A DNA stretch of 64,000 nt from Spiroplasma kunkelii CR2-3x (GCF_001274875.1 NZ_CP010899.1:186001-250000); one strand, 5' to 3'; shown: positions 17,761 to 29,296, counted from the stretch's first letter. Notes: a model not told the origin generated them from the sequence alone. Numbers and translations are program-made.

Positions 17761-18191
17761 TTTTTTAATTGCTTAATTTGGTTTAAAAAAGTTGAAGAAA
17801 TTTCATTCAAACCATAATCGGCAATAAAAAAAATTGTTTCCAGATCTTTATTTAATTGTTTATTAGCAAAAGCTAACTTCATTTCATATTTTAAATCGTT
17901 ATTATTTCGTAGTCCTCGAATAATATATTTAACCCCTAATTGTTTAGCAAAATTACTAGTTAACATTTGGTCATTAATAACAATTTCAATATTTAAATTA
18001 ATGTTTTGACAAGCTATGGCAGCTTGTTCAGCGCGCGTTTTAATGTTTGTTTGATTTGATTTTTCTAAATTATTCGTAATTACAACATATAATTTTGAAA
18101 AGATAGTACTTGTTTTTTTAATAATATTAAGATGACCATCATGAATTGGGTCAAAACTACCTGGAAAAATTGCTTTCAAGATTATTTTCAC
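17757..18191 (-). CDS. coaD: Phosphopantetheine adenylyltransferase
   Basis: CoaD joins 4'-phosphopantetheine and ATP to make dephospho-CoA. The 144-residue protein has the nucleotidyltransferase motif GSFDPIHDGHLNII (T/HxGH type, residues 11-24) and the substrate-loop motif YIIRGLRNNNDLKYE. It is slightly shorter than the usual about 160 residues, at the C-terminus. It is the only - strand gene in this region and is convergent with pgi. AAAGGATGTG is the ribosome site. Confidence 0.93.
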   Translation of the reverse strand: MKIILKAIFPGSFDPIHDGHLNIIKKTSTIFSKLYVVITNNLEKSNQTNIKTRAEQAAIACQNINLNIEIVINDQMLTSNFAKQLGVKYIIRGLRNNNDLKYEMKLAFANKQLNKDLETIFFIADYGLNEISSTFLNQIKQLKK

Positions 18192-18425
18192 ATCCTTTTA
18201 AATATTATTATTTTAACTCAAAAAATGTGTTATGATAATAGCAATATGATATTTTTCCGATTATTTGGATATTTTTTTTAATAGTAATGTATAATAATTA
18301 AGATTACATTTATTTAGAGAGATTACATTTGTATTAAGGGGAAAAATGTATAAATGTATTTAAAAAATAAAATGTAAATAAGTATTAATTAATGAACAAC
18401 GAATAGAAAGTAGACGATTTTAATT

Positions 18426-20093
18426 ATGGCAAAAATTAATTTTTTCGCTCTTGGTGGATTAGACGAGCGAGGTAAAAATTTATATTGCATTGAGGTAGAA
18501 CAAGATATTTTTATTTTTGATGCGGGAACAAAAAATCCGGAACGTGGAATTTTAGGAATTGATGTAGTAATTCCTAATTTTGATTATCTAAAGGAAAACC
18601 GTACTCGAATTAAAGGTGTTTTTATTACAAAACCTTCGTATGAATGTTCTGAAGCACTTACTTATATTTTAAAAGAATTGGCATTCCCAGTTTATGGAAG
18701 TGATTTAACTTGTAATATTTTAAAATTCCATTTACAACGTTTTAAAGTTCGTGGTAAAGAAGAATGTTTTCATGTTATCAATGCAAAAGATATTCTTGAT
18801 TTTGGTTTATGCAAGGTTGAAGTATTTTCAACAACAACAAATATGCCAAATAGTTTTGGTTTTGCATTACATACACCTGATGGCACAATTATTTATACTG
18901 GAGATTATATTTTTGATGCTAAAGCAGACCCTAATTTTGCAACAGATTTACAACATTTAAATCAAATTATTGCTAAAAATAAGGTACTATTATTTTTATC
19001 AGAAGCCTCATCAGCTTCACGCCGTGATTATACAGCACCAAACCATAAGATTAAAAATTATATTGAACGAGCTGTTAAAGAAACAGAAGATCGTATTATT
19101 TTAGCTTGTTTTGATCAAGATTTACATAAAATTAGTGAGTTATTTGATTTAGTTCGTGAAAATAATATTTCAGTTGGAATTTATGGTCAAACTTTATTAG
19201 AATCATTAAAAGTGTTATCGGATAGTAAAAAACTAAATTTCAATGGAATTAATTTAAAAGGATTACAAGAAGCAGTTAAAGAAGAAAAATCATTAATTAT
19301 TGTAACTGGTAGTGGAGAACGTTTATATAGTCGTTTGATTAAAATTGCTTCTGGTAATGATGATATTCTAGATATTAAAGAAAGTGATACAATTATTTTA
19401 GCAACACCGCCAAACCCAGGAAGTGAATTAAATCATGCCAATGTTTTAGATGAATTAGCACGAACTGTGGCAAAAACAATTGCTTTATCGGATAAAAAAG
19501 TTTGAACAATGACAGCAAGTTATGAAGATGTTAAATTAATGAGTTCAATTATTAATCCAAAATATTTTGTGCCAGTGAAAGGTTTATATAAAGATTTTGT
19601 GCAAGCAAAAATGGCAGCAATTGAAGCTGGGATTAATCCAGAACATATTTTTATTGTTGATAATGGTGAAGGTCTTGAATTTATTGATGGTGAATATACG
19701 AAAAAAAGCAATAAGGTAAAAACCGCTGATTTATATGTTGATGGAATTGGCGTTGGTGACATTGGAGCAGTTGTTTTAAATGAACGAAAGCAATTAGCTA
19801 CTGATGGAGTTGTTATTATAGGAGTTTCAATTGATAGTAAAACAAAGGAATTGGTTTCTTTAATTGACACCCAAATGCGAGGAGTAATTTATATTCAAGA
19901 AAATAATGATATTTTCCGTAAAATGCAAAAAGTTATTATTGAAATTATTGAGAAACATTATAAAAAAGCTGTTGTTGGTGAAATGTATGATGTCAATGAA
20001 GTAAAAAATGAAATTAGATCGACAATTAGTTCATTTGTTAAAACAGAAACAGGAAAAACACCAATTATTTTAGCAATTGTGAATGAAATTTAA
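18426..20093 (+). CDS. RNase J family protein lacking catalytic residues
   Basis: The 555-residue length, the metallo-beta-lactamase/beta-CASP order and the C-terminal domain match RNase J: FFALGGLDERGKNLYCIEVE, FDAGTKNP, TPDGTIIYTGDYIFDA, ATPPNPGSELN, PKYFVPVKGLYKDF. One TGA Trp at 19503. However, the metal motif THGHEDH of active enzymes is here TKPSYEC, the SGHAS-type histidine motif is TASYE, and PVHGEYR is PVKGLYK. All metal-binding histidines I can place are gone. It is most likely a non-catalytic partner (like the weakly active J2) of an active RNase J elsewhere in the genome. The -10-like GTATAAT lies far upstream. Confidence 0.9.
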
Positions 20094-20195
20094 TTTTATG
20101 ATATATTTATAGTAGATAAATATTTGAAGCTTTTAAAATGTATGGTCATATTTAAAGTAATTTTTAAATATTTAGAATTTTAGGAGGGCTGCACT

Positions 20196-23100
20196 ATGGA
20201 AAAGAAATCTTATGATGATCAGAATGAGAAAACTGCAATCTTAAAAGTCAAAAAAAAGCAGCGTCGTAATGATTCAATCGGGTGAGTAATTGGGGCATTA
20301 TTAGTGACGTTTTTTACTATTCTTGCCATAGGGCGAATTACTTTAATTGGGCAATTTATTGATGATGTTTTATTTACATTTGCATTTGGCTGGTTTAAGT
20401 ATTTAATGTATTTTGTATGCTTAGTGTTAGGTTTGACAATTTTTATTGGAGTACGGATTTGATTAAAATCACGGTTAATTTGAATGGTGGTAACCTTTAT
20501 CATTTTGTTCTGCTGATTGGTAAGTAGCATTTTGTTAATTTATCAATATGCTAACGAGCAAATGGCATATTTTGATAAAACTGTTTTTTTAGATGTTGTT
20601 AAGAATTATTTGCAACGCTGACAAGATGCATCAATTTTTAATCCTAATCCAAACCATCCGATAACATTTGTTGGTTTAAATGGTGCTTGAATTACTTTAT
20701 ATGCTGGAGGGGGTATGATTGGCAATCTTTTAGCCGGGATTGCTAGTTATACTACCATTTTTGGTTCACTAATTTTGTGTTTATCAGTTTTTTTATTATG
20801 ATGAAGTTGAGTCGCAACCGGAACAGCAATTGGGATGTTTTTACCAAAAAATCAACGTCAGCAACAAGGTGTACGTGTATTACGTTTATCAGCAAATCGA
20901 CGTCAAAAGCAAAATATTTACCAAAATTTTAATATTCCCGATGAGGAATTATTTTCAGCTCGGCAAGTTATGCATACAACAGAAGCATCAGATATTACAA
21001 TTCAAATGCCGTCATATACAACCTTACATGACCAACATTTAATTGATGATTTAATTGCCGATGATTTTGTTGGTAAGAAAAAAATGAAACAAAATTATGT
21101 TCGTTTTGATAATCAAACTAGTTCTACACCAGAATTACGAAAAGAACCTTTTAATGCAAAAGAACGTTTTAATGATTATCATTCAGGGCTTTCACAGTCA
21201 GCACATTCTTCGCAATTGCCGCACCGTTCACGAATGCAATTAACACCGGATCAATATATTCAACCACGTAATCGCCGTAGTAGCCGTAGTAATAATACGC
21301 TTAATAAAAAACTTGATGATTTACCAGTGTATGGTTCTTATTATGGAAAAGATATTAATATTGATGTTGCACGCGATAAGTTTAATTCAGCAACTGATAT
21401 CACTATCACGCCTTTTGGAAAAATTAATCGAAGTAGTAATTCAATAATTTTAAAGCAAACATCATTTTATGATGAACAATTACCAACAGAAGAATTTAAT
21501 TCAACGCCATCAGAGCAATTTGAAACAGTTGATATTAATGAAGGAATTTATCATTGACAAAGTAATTCAGAATATAATCATCCATTAGAACCATATCAAG
21601 ATGAATATTATTCTAATTATGAGCCACCATTAATGGAACAACAAAATTTTGACATGCCGTATCAACCACTCCACCGTGCTATGAAACCCAAGTCAATTGA
21701 GATTAATAAAAAAAATAGTCAAACTATTTTGCGCCAAAATACTTTTAATAATCCACATTACAAATTACCAAATTTAGGTTTATTAAGTCCAAAGGAAGAT
21801 AATCGTCGTAATAATGAACGAAATAAAATTGCTGCGCAAAAGAAAGCAGTGAAAATTAATCAAGTTTTTCAACAATTTAATATTGCTGCTAGTGTCCAAG
21901 GAATTAATATTGGCCCAACTATTACAAAATTTGAAGTTCAAATGCAACCAGGAGTGAAAGTTAACAAAATTATGCATTTAGAAAATGATCTAAAATATGC
22001 TTTAGCGACTCAAAATGTTCGAATTGAAGCCCCAATTCAGGGAAAGTCAGCGGTTGGAATTGAAATTGCTAATGAAATTAGTAATAAAGTAACATTACGT
22101 GAAATTATGGAATGGTTACCATTAGAAAAACAAGATCGTAAATTATTAGTTGGCATTGGTCGTAGTGTGAACGGAGAAATTATTTTTGTTGAATTAGATA
22201 AAATGCCACATTTATTAGTTGCTGGTTCAACAGGTAGTGGAAAATCTGTTTGTATTAACACCATTTTATCATCGTTAATATTACGAACAAAACCATCGGA
22301 AGTTAAATTATTATTAATTGACCCAAAACAGGTTGAATTAGCTGTTTATAATAATTTACCCCATTTATTAGCGCCAGTTATTACAGATACTAAATTAGCA
22401 AATTCTGCCTTAAAAAAAATAATTGCTGAAATGGAACGTCGTTATAGTATGCTATCAGAACGTGGAGTCCGTAATATTGAATCGTTTAATAAAAAAGTTA
22501 TAGCAAAAGATCGCTTACCTTATATTGTTATTATAATTGATGAATTAGCTGACTTAATGATGACAGCTGGAAAAGATATTGAAGATTCAATTATGCGAAT
22601 TACGCAATTAGCTCGTGCCGCTGGAATTCATATGGTGATTGCAACACAACGACCTTCAACAGATGTTATTACCGGAGTAATTAAAACAAATATTCCATCG
22701 CGAATTTCCTTTTCAGTTACTTCAGCAATTGACTCTCGTACAATTTTAGACCAAGGTGGGGCTGAAAAACTAATTGGGTATGGTGATATGTTATATGCGC
22801 CTGCCGGGCAAAATATTCCAATCCGTGCGCAAGGGGCATTTATTTCTGATGATGAAATTCAACGATTAGTTGAATTTTGCCGTGCTCAACAAGAACCTGA
22901 TTATGATGAAGATTTTTTAAATTTTGAAATAAATAGTGAAACAGGAAGTAGCAATGAAAACGACAATATTGATTCATTCTATCAAGAAGTTAAACGTTTT
23001 GTGATTTTAAATCAAAAAGCTTCGACATCTTTAATTCAACGAAAATTCTCAATTGGATATAATCGTGCTAGTCGTTTAATTGATGCTTTAGAAGAAAATG

Positions 23101-23198
23101 GGATTATTGGTCCACAAAATGGAGCAAAACCACGAGATGTCTATGTTCAAAATATTGACTTAGATGATAATCCTTTTAATGATGGCGGTTATTGATAG
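20196..23198 (+). CDS. ftsK: DNA translocase FtsK/SpoIIIE
   Basis: A 1000-residue DNA pump that moves chromosome ends through the division septum. Four N-terminal membrane segments (about residues 30-200) were read through about ten TGA Trp codons. A long polar linker (about 215-530) is rich in Gln, Asn and Ser. The motor domain has Walker [12 protein letters not shown] (residues 676-686) and Walker B YIVIIIDELADLM. The C-terminal winged helix (gamma) domain reads LIQRKFSIGYNRASRLIDAL and EENGIIGPQNGAKPRDVY. TGA followed by TAG at the end makes Trp the last residue. TAGGAGGG is the ribosome site. Confidence 0.96.
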
Positions 23199-23261
23199 AG
23201 CGCAGATAATTTTCAAAAAGTAATGATTTATTGTGTATTTATAATTTTTATATATAATTAA

Positions 23262-23270
23262 TGGTATAAT
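23262..23270 (+). promoter_or_regulatory. Extended -10 promoter for the ECF operon
   Basis: TGGTATAAT about 87 bases before ecfA1. Like others in this window, it has no clear -35 box. Confidence 0.6.
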
Positions 23271-23356
23271 TGGAAAGATAAAATTTTAATTAATATTTTT
23301 AAATATTGAGTATATAATTAAAATATTATGTAAAAAAACATTAAGGATAAGAAGAA

Positions 23357-24223
23357 ATGGCCAAAAAAACAAAAAAAATAAATGTAAAGTTAGAAAAACT
23401 AAATTATATTTCATTAAAATTAACTGATGTTGAATTTCGCTATCGGGAAAATCATCCTAATGCTGTTGATGGAGTTAGTTTTGAAATTAACCATGGGGAA
23501 TATGTTACAATCATTGGACATAATGGTAGTGGAAAATCAACAATTAGTAAAATTATTATTGGTGTTTTACGCCCACAAAAAGGGAAAATTGAAGTTTTTG
23601 GTAATGAAGTTCATTCATCAACAATTACAGGAATTCGAAAATTTTTAGGAATTGTGTTCCAAAATCCAGATAATCAATTTATTGGATCAACAGTTCGTGA
23701 TGATATTGCATTTGGACTTGAAAATCGCCAAATTCCGCAAAAAAAAATGCAAGCAATTATTGAAAAAGCTGCTGCAAAAGTTGGTATGAATAATTTTCTT
23801 GACCATGAACCACTAATGCTATCAGGAGGACAAAAACAACGGGTTGCAATTGCTTCAGCACTAGCATTATCACCAGATATTATCATTTTTGATGAAGCCA
23901 CAAGTATGTTAGATCCAAAAGGACGAAAAGAAATTAAACAAATTATGGTGGATTTAAAAGAATCACGTGAAAAAACAATTATTTCAATTACGCATGATAT
24001 GGATGAAATTTTAAATTCTGATAAAGCTATTGTTATGAATAAAGGTCAAATGGTTAAATGTGGAAAACCACATGAAGTTTTGTATGATGAAGAGTTTTTA
24101 AAATCAATTCATTTAGATGTTCCTTTTGTTTCAAAAGTCGTTGATAGTTTACGCTTAAATGGTTTAAAAGTGAAAAATACACTAAATCTTAGAGAGTTGG
24201 TGGATGAGATATGTCAAAAGTAA
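23357..24223 (+). CDS. ecfA1: ECF transporter ATPase A1
   Basis: One of two ATPases of the energy-coupling-factor module that powers vitamin and metal uptake through exchangeable S proteins. The 288-residue protein has Walker [11 protein letters not shown] (about 52-61), the Q-loop FQNPDNQF, the signature LSGGQKQR (about 154-161) and Walker [13 protein letters not shown]. The Q-loop spelling NPDNQ is typical of EcfA1. It overlaps ecfA2 by 13 bases, so the two are translationally coupled. AAGGATAAGAAG precedes the ATG. Confidence 0.95.
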
Positions 24224-25128
24224 AAAAACAACCTAAAATTGAAGCATTACAAAATGTTGATATTACATTCACAAATGTTTCTTATGTTTATTCTCCTAAA
24301 ACACCTTATGAATATACTTCCTTGCAAGATATTAATGTTGTTATTAAACCTGGGAAAATTACTGCTATTATTGGATCAACAGGAAGTGGCAAATCAACCT
24401 TAATTCAACATATCAATGGTTTATTAATTCCAACGACAGGAGTGGTTGATACAAATGGTTTTATTATTAAAGCAAAACAAAAACGCATTAAAAATATTAA
24501 ACAATTACGAAAATCAATTGGTTTAGTGTTCCAGTTTCCAGAATATCAATTATTTGAAGAAACAATTGAAAAAGATATTATGTTTGGTCCAGTTCACTTG
24601 GGCGAAACTAAAGAAGTTGCTCGAGAAAATGCAAAAAAATACCTAGAAATGGTTGGTTTACCATTAAATTATTTAGAGCGTTCACCATTTGATTTATCAG
24701 GAGGGCAAAAACGCCGGGTTGCGATTGCGGGAATTTTAGCGATGGAAGGTAATACTCTAATTTTAGATGAACCAACCGCTGGATTAGATCCTGAAGGTGA
24801 AGAGGATTTTATTAAGTTATTTCAACGGATTAATAAGGAACAAAATAAACGGATTATTTTAGTAACGCATAACATGGACCATGTTTTAGAAATTGCTGAT
24901 GAAGTTATTGCTTTAAAAGAAGGCCGAGTTTTTAAAGTTGGATCACCATTTGAAATTTTTAAGGATAAAAATTTATTACAAGAATTATTAATTGAACCAC
25001 CAAAAATTTATCATTTGATTTATCAATTGCAAGAAAAAGGTCTTGATTTAACAAATGTTAATATTCGTACTATTGACCAATTAGCAAAAAAAATTATTGA
25101 ACATAAAGAACAAAAAAGAAAGGGATAA
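24211..25128 (+). CDS. ecfA2: ECF transporter ATPase A2
   Basis: Second ATPase of the ECF module, 305 residues. Walker A is [12 protein letters not shown] (about 52-63), the Q-loop is FQFPEYQLF, the signature LSGGQKRR (about 163-170) and Walker [12 protein letters not shown]. The FPEYQ Q-loop is typical of EcfA2, which pairs with EcfA1 as a heterodimer on EcfT. It lies between ecfA1 and ecfT, 5 bases before the latter. Confidence 0.95.
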
Positions 25129-25133
25129 AAGAG

Positions 25134-26105
25134 ATGCGCTTATCATTTGGACGTTATATTGCTTATAATTCCCCAATTCATCGAATGGATCCACGGGTAA
25201 AATTATTTATGTTGTTTTTATTAATGATATCAATCTTTTTTTCAACTGGTTTTACCGGTTATTCCATTTTAGGAATAACAATTTTTAGTTTGTTCTTTTT
25301 AGCCAAATTACCGCCAAGGTTATTACGATCATTACTAAAACCAATCTTATTTATGTTTATTATTTTGTTGTTAATTAATTGTTTTTTGGTTACGGATGGT
25401 TATATTGGATGACATTGAGGTGGAAAATCAACAGCAACAGGACCTGTTGCTGCGGGAGGAAAAAGTTGATTTGCTTTTTCAGAAAAAGCTATTTTTAATG
25501 CCCTTTATATGGCATGTCGGATTTATTTAATGATTTTAATTACAACAATTTTAACGGCAACAACGCGTCCATTAGATTTAACTTTAGCGTTAGAAGATTT
25601 ATTAAGTCCATTAAAATTAGTGCGTTTTCCAGTTCATATTTTATCAACAATTATTTCAATTGCCTTACGAATGATTCCAACTTTAATTGAAGAAACGGGA
25701 CGGATTATGAAAGCGCAAGCCTCACGTGGGGTTGATTTTAAAAATGGTCATTTTAAAGATAAAATTAAGTCAACAACAGCGTTAATTATTCCATTATTAG
25801 TATCAGCATTTCAAAAAGCTGAAGATTTAGCATATGCAATGGATGCTCGAGGCTATGACCCCCATGCCAAACGAACACGTTATCGTCATTATCGAATTCA
25901 TTTTCCTGATGTGTTATTATTTATTTTTGGAGTTGGAATTGCTTGCATTATTATTGCTCAATCAGTAACAATCGGACAATATGAAACTTTTTATCAACTT
26001 TGACATTGAGATAACAATTCTAATGCATGAATATTTGGTAAAATTAAAACAGGATTTTTACAAATTCGGATTCCACATATTGATGAATTTGTTTTAGGAT
26101 GATAA
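25134..26105 (+). CDS. ecfT: ECF transporter transmembrane protein EcfT
   Basis: The membrane scaffold of the ECF module, 323 residues with TGA as Trp at least nine times, which fragments it under the standard code. It starts MRLSFGRYIAYNSPIHRMDP, a conserved EcfT start, has four to five membrane segments, and two coupling motifs with the Arg-Gly needed for ATPase contact (MKAQASRGVDF and YAMDARGYDP). The stop overlaps the start of truA (TAATG). Together ecfA1-ecfA2-ecfT-truA form one unit. No S component is encoded here. Confidence 0.94.
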
Positions 26106-26887
26106 TGTTATATTTATTATTAAGTATTGAATATGATGGTTATGATTATAGTGGCTGAGTTAAACAAAAAAATGCTCGAACAATTCAAGGTGAATTGGAA
26201 AAAGCATTTTTTGGTATTTGTCATCAAAAAATTTGAACTTTAGGAGCTAGTAAAACTGATGCTGGTGTGCACGCTTGTGATCAAAAGGTATTAGTAAAAC
26301 TAACATTTCAACCAAGACATTTAGCTTTTTTTATTAAAACCGTTAGTCAAACTTTACCACCAAATATTAATATTAAAGGATATCAGTTTGTAGCTGAAAA
26401 TTTTAGTGTTCGAACTGTAAAAGTAAAAGAATATGTTTATACAATTAATGATCAAGAGTATGATCTTTTTAACCACCGTTATGAACTTAAAGTTAATGCA
26501 CCATTAAATGTTAAAAAGTTACATCAAATTAGTCAAATTTTTGTTGGAACACACGATTTTGCTTATTTTGCAGGGGTTAAACCAACCGAAGATATTGCAA
26601 CAGTACATACAATTAACAAAATTTGGGTTAAACGAAACAAAGCAAAAAAAATTGAAATTCATTTTAGAGGGAAAATTTTTATTCGTTATCAAATTCGCAT
26701 GTTGACACAAAATATTTTAGCTTGTTATGCTGGCAAAGTTAGTTTAACTGAACTACAAGCACAATTAAACTGCCCGCCTAAAGGAACAACAACAAAATAT
26801 TGTGCAAAACCATATGGTTTATGTTTGAAAAAAATTAAATATTTGTATACTGTAAAACTAAACTATAAAAAGTTAATAATATTATAA
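26105..26887 (+). CDS. truA: tRNA pseudouridine(38-40) synthase
   Basis: TruA makes pseudouridine at positions 38-40 of tRNA anticodon stems. The 260-residue frame begins MLYLLLSIEYDGYDYSGWVK and has the catalytic motif GASKTDAGVHA with Asp52. YQIRMLTQNILACYAGK is a conserved C-terminal helix. The start was set at the ATG overlapping the ecfT stop (TAATG); a frame counted only from 26267 would lose the catalytic site. TGA encodes two Trp residues near the start. Confidence 0.94.
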
Positions 26888-27190
26888 CAAATTAAAAATA
26901 AAAATCAATAATTACAAAAAATAACAAAATAAAAATATTATTTTTAATATTTATTTTCAAAATTATAAAATTAAACATAACAAAAAAATAGATTTTATTA
27001 ATCATATGCAAACATTAATTTAATTTGAAAAAATTTTTTTAAAATATTGTCTTGATGTAAAATTTTCCAAACAAGGTCTAATTGTATTATTTAATATATC
27101 TAAAATAGATTTTAATCTACTACGAATATTAATTTTTATATATTATAATTATAACATTTTAAATAAGGAGATAAAAATATGAAAAAATAA
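26888..27190. other. AT-rich intergenic region ending in a truncated lipoprotein start
   Basis: About 300 bases with no open gene. Near its end lies a clear gene start: a TATAAT box at 27141-27146, AAGGAGAT at about 27166-27173, and ATG AAA AAA at 27180, where the frame immediately meets TAA. The bases ATGAAAAAATAACTTAGCATA closely match the start of the lipoprotein at 58977 (MKKWLSI), so this is a lipoprotein beginning cut off by viral DNA. Confidence 0.6.
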
Positions 27191-27191
27191 C

Positions 27192-27386
27192 TTAGCATAC
27201 TCTTGGATAATGATTTTCTTTATAACGCTCAATATTGTCGACAATTTTTTTAGATACATCATACATGTTATATTTTACAGCAAAAGCATAAATAAAATCA
27301 GTTAAATCATTCAAAAAATTCCCCTTTTTAACATCATAAAATTTTTCAACCATATATGTATTTTTTCAACTATACATACCTAACAT
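27192..27386 (-). CDS. Small plectrovirus protein, 64 residues
   Basis: MLGMYSWKNTYMVEKFYDVK and onward to ENHYPRVC. It is soluble and charged, with one TGA Trp, preceded by the strong AAAGGAGG ribosome site. It shares its first five residues and upstream sequence with the gene at 2518, but then differs, so the two loci carry alternative genes at this viral position. The last residues may come from host sequence at the junction. Function unknown. Confidence 0.55.
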
Positions 27387-27534
27387 TATTTTTTATCCTC
27401 CTTTCTTTCAATTTTTTTTTATCTTTTTTCTTTCCTCGAATTTGTTTAATTTTTTGAAAAATTGATAAACCAATTCAAGCAAAAATTCCCAATAAAATAA
27501 TAATACTAAATATTATTGTTAATCAAGTTGGCAC
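27370..27534 (-). CDS. Plectrovirus one-helix membrane peptide, 54 residues
   Basis: A GTG start with an AGAAGGGAG ribosome site gives MPTWLTIIFSIIILLGIFAW followed by a very basic tail (KKIKQIRGKKKDKKKLKERR). It overlaps the next gene by 17 bases. This is the intact form of the broken copy at 2346. Single-span membrane protein with basic cytoplasmic end; function unknown. Confidence 0.55.
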
Positions 27535-27636
27535 AATATAACTCCCTTCTAAAAAATTAAAAAATTGAAATTTGCAAACTCGCTCCGCTCGTTGTCGCTC
27601 CGCTCCATTAAAAAACATTATTGAATAAATTATCCG

Positions 27637-27664
27637 CTAATAAATTACGCGGAATAATTTATTC
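27637..27664 (-). terminator. Hairpin between small viral genes
   Basis: AATAAATTATCCGC pairs with GCGGAATAATTTATT apart from one extra base. A similar hairpin stands at 2246-2282 in the decayed copy. It may be a terminator or an RNA control element. Confidence 0.5.
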
Positions 27665-27666
27665 TT

Positions 27667-27777
27667 TTACTTTTTAATTTCAATATCTTTTGCAATCTTA
27701 TTAACAGTATTAATAACATTATCTTTATCATACTTTTTCACTAGCGACTGCAAAATAAAATATTGCTTTGTTTGCAT
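27667..27777 (-). CDS. Small plectrovirus protein, 36 residues
   Basis: MQTKQYFILQSLVKKYDKDN then VINTVNKIAKDIEIKK, with a perfect AGGAGG ribosome site. It is the intact version of the remnant at 2136-2219. Upstream is an AT-rich palindrome (TTAATTAAC type) in the place where the remnant has a hairpin. Function unknown. Confidence 0.5.
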   Translation of the reverse strand: MQTKQYFILQSLVKKYDKDNVINTVNKIAKDIEIKK

Positions 27778-27990
27778 AATTTCAACCTCCTATAATTAAC
27801 TTAAAAAAGTTAATTAAATTAATAGTTAACTTTTTATCGGTTGGCATTTACAATTTACAATTAAAATAATTTTAATTAGTATGCTTTTCTTTAAAAAATA
27901 AATATGATACTATATATTATTTTACTTTTTTATGGTAAAATTCATAGTAACAATTATGGGTAGAAAATAGGGAAAAATGAGGTGCAAAAA

Positions 27991-29106
27991 ATGAATAATG
28001 GTTTTTATATTTTACCAAATGAAGAAGGATATTTAGTAAAGTCACATGATACTAATAGTGAAATTGCGCTATTTAGAAGTCGTCGTGATGCAGAAGTGTT
28101 TATTAGCACTTTAACATTATCACCAACCCCTGCCTTTTCAAATAATTATTCATCAGGAACTTCAATTCCTCAATATTCATCGCAACCTCAGCAAATTATT
28201 ACGCCATATTCGACCAATGGTACTTCACCACAAGTATTTTTTATTCAACAACCAGCTCCAGCGCAACAAGTAGCCCCACAACCATATACATTTTATTCGA
28301 TGATGCCACCAATTTCGCAAATGGGAGGAATGTGTCATGGTATGTATCCAAATTATTATGGACAACAAAATAATCCTTATGGACCATGAGGATGTACTTG
28401 TGGGCATAATAATTCAGTTTATAATGAACATTTTGAAAGAAATCCGCACATTAAAAATAATGAAGGTTTAAAACCGGGTTGAAATAATGCTAGCAATGAT
28501 TTGAATATAAAAAAAAATAATCAATTAAAAGATGATACAGTTCCTTGAACACAGAAAAATGATGAATATTCAAATAATGGGTATGAAGAACAACTAGTTC
28601 AATCGCCGGTTGAAGAATATAATCCCCAAACAATTATTAATCAAGGCCCAAATAATACGGTTGCAACTGATGAAATATTAGGACAACAATATAATGATGT
28701 TCCAGTTACTGTTTCAGAGCCTATAATAACTCCAAATGTTTATTCAGAGGAAGTGCAACAACAAGAAAATTATTCCCAACCAACCAACAATCAACCATAC
28801 TATGAACAAGCTTTTGTTTCTAATCCGGTTTTTCTTAATCAACAATCAAAACAGTCAGAACAATATGAGCAACCAAAACAAGTGGCAAAACCAATTAATG
28901 TAGCTAATGATGATGAATTCTTTAATTTTGCAAATGAACAAGAATTTAATAACAATTCCAAAATTTCAAAAAAAGAAACAAAACGTTTATTGAAAGAAGA
29001 ATTAAAAGCAGTTAAAATGCAAACAAAATTAGAAAAACAGAATCGTAAAAAAGCAAAACGTAAAGGGGCACTTGATATTGAAGAATTAGACCCAATTGTA
29101 GAATAA
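27991..29106 (+). CDS. Q/P/N-rich protein with possible DUF2188-like N-terminus
   Basis: The 371-residue protein begins MNNGFYILPNEEGYLVKSHD, followed by DTNSEIALFRSRRDAEVFIS, a pattern like small DUF2188 domains. The middle is low-complexity, rich in Gln, Pro, Tyr and Asn (QQPAPAQQVAPQPYTFYS). The end is a basic helical segment (KKETKRLLKEELKAVKMQTK). ATG 27991 was preferred over GTG 27982 because GAGG lies at the right distance. It has no membrane segment. It resembles the protein at 12344 in style only. Function unknown. Confidence 0.7.
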
Positions 29107-29138
29107 AAAGCAAAATTAATTTTGCTTTTTATTTTTTT
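29105..29138 (+). terminator. Rho-independent terminator
   Basis: AAAAAGCAAAA pairs with TTTTGCTTTTT across TTAA, then a T-rich tail. It starts directly after the stop of the Q/P-rich gene. Confidence 0.8.
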
Positions 29139-29159
29139 TAAAATATTTTAAATTTATGG

Positions 29160-29189
29160 TTGTTTTTTAAATAAAATTAATGTTATAAT
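29160..29189 (+). promoter_or_regulatory. Promoter of the tRNA pair
   Basis: TTGTTT, 18 bases, then TGTTATAAT (extended -10). The start of tRNA-Ile lies 13 bases downstream. Confidence 0.7.
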
Positions 29190-29201
29190 TATTTAAGTTT
29201 T

Positions 29202-29278
<77 letters not shown>

Positions 29279-29296
29279 TTTTTTTATAAGAATTTT

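Larger units (their letters stand above)
27188..27790 (-). mobile_element. Second plectrovirus fragment
   Basis: Three small viral genes on the - strand match, in order and sequence, the decayed set at 2136-2796. The fragment lies inside what was a lipoprotein gene start, with a short shared CTTAGCATA at the left junction. Rep, capsid and the other virion genes are absent here. Confidence 0.75.
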
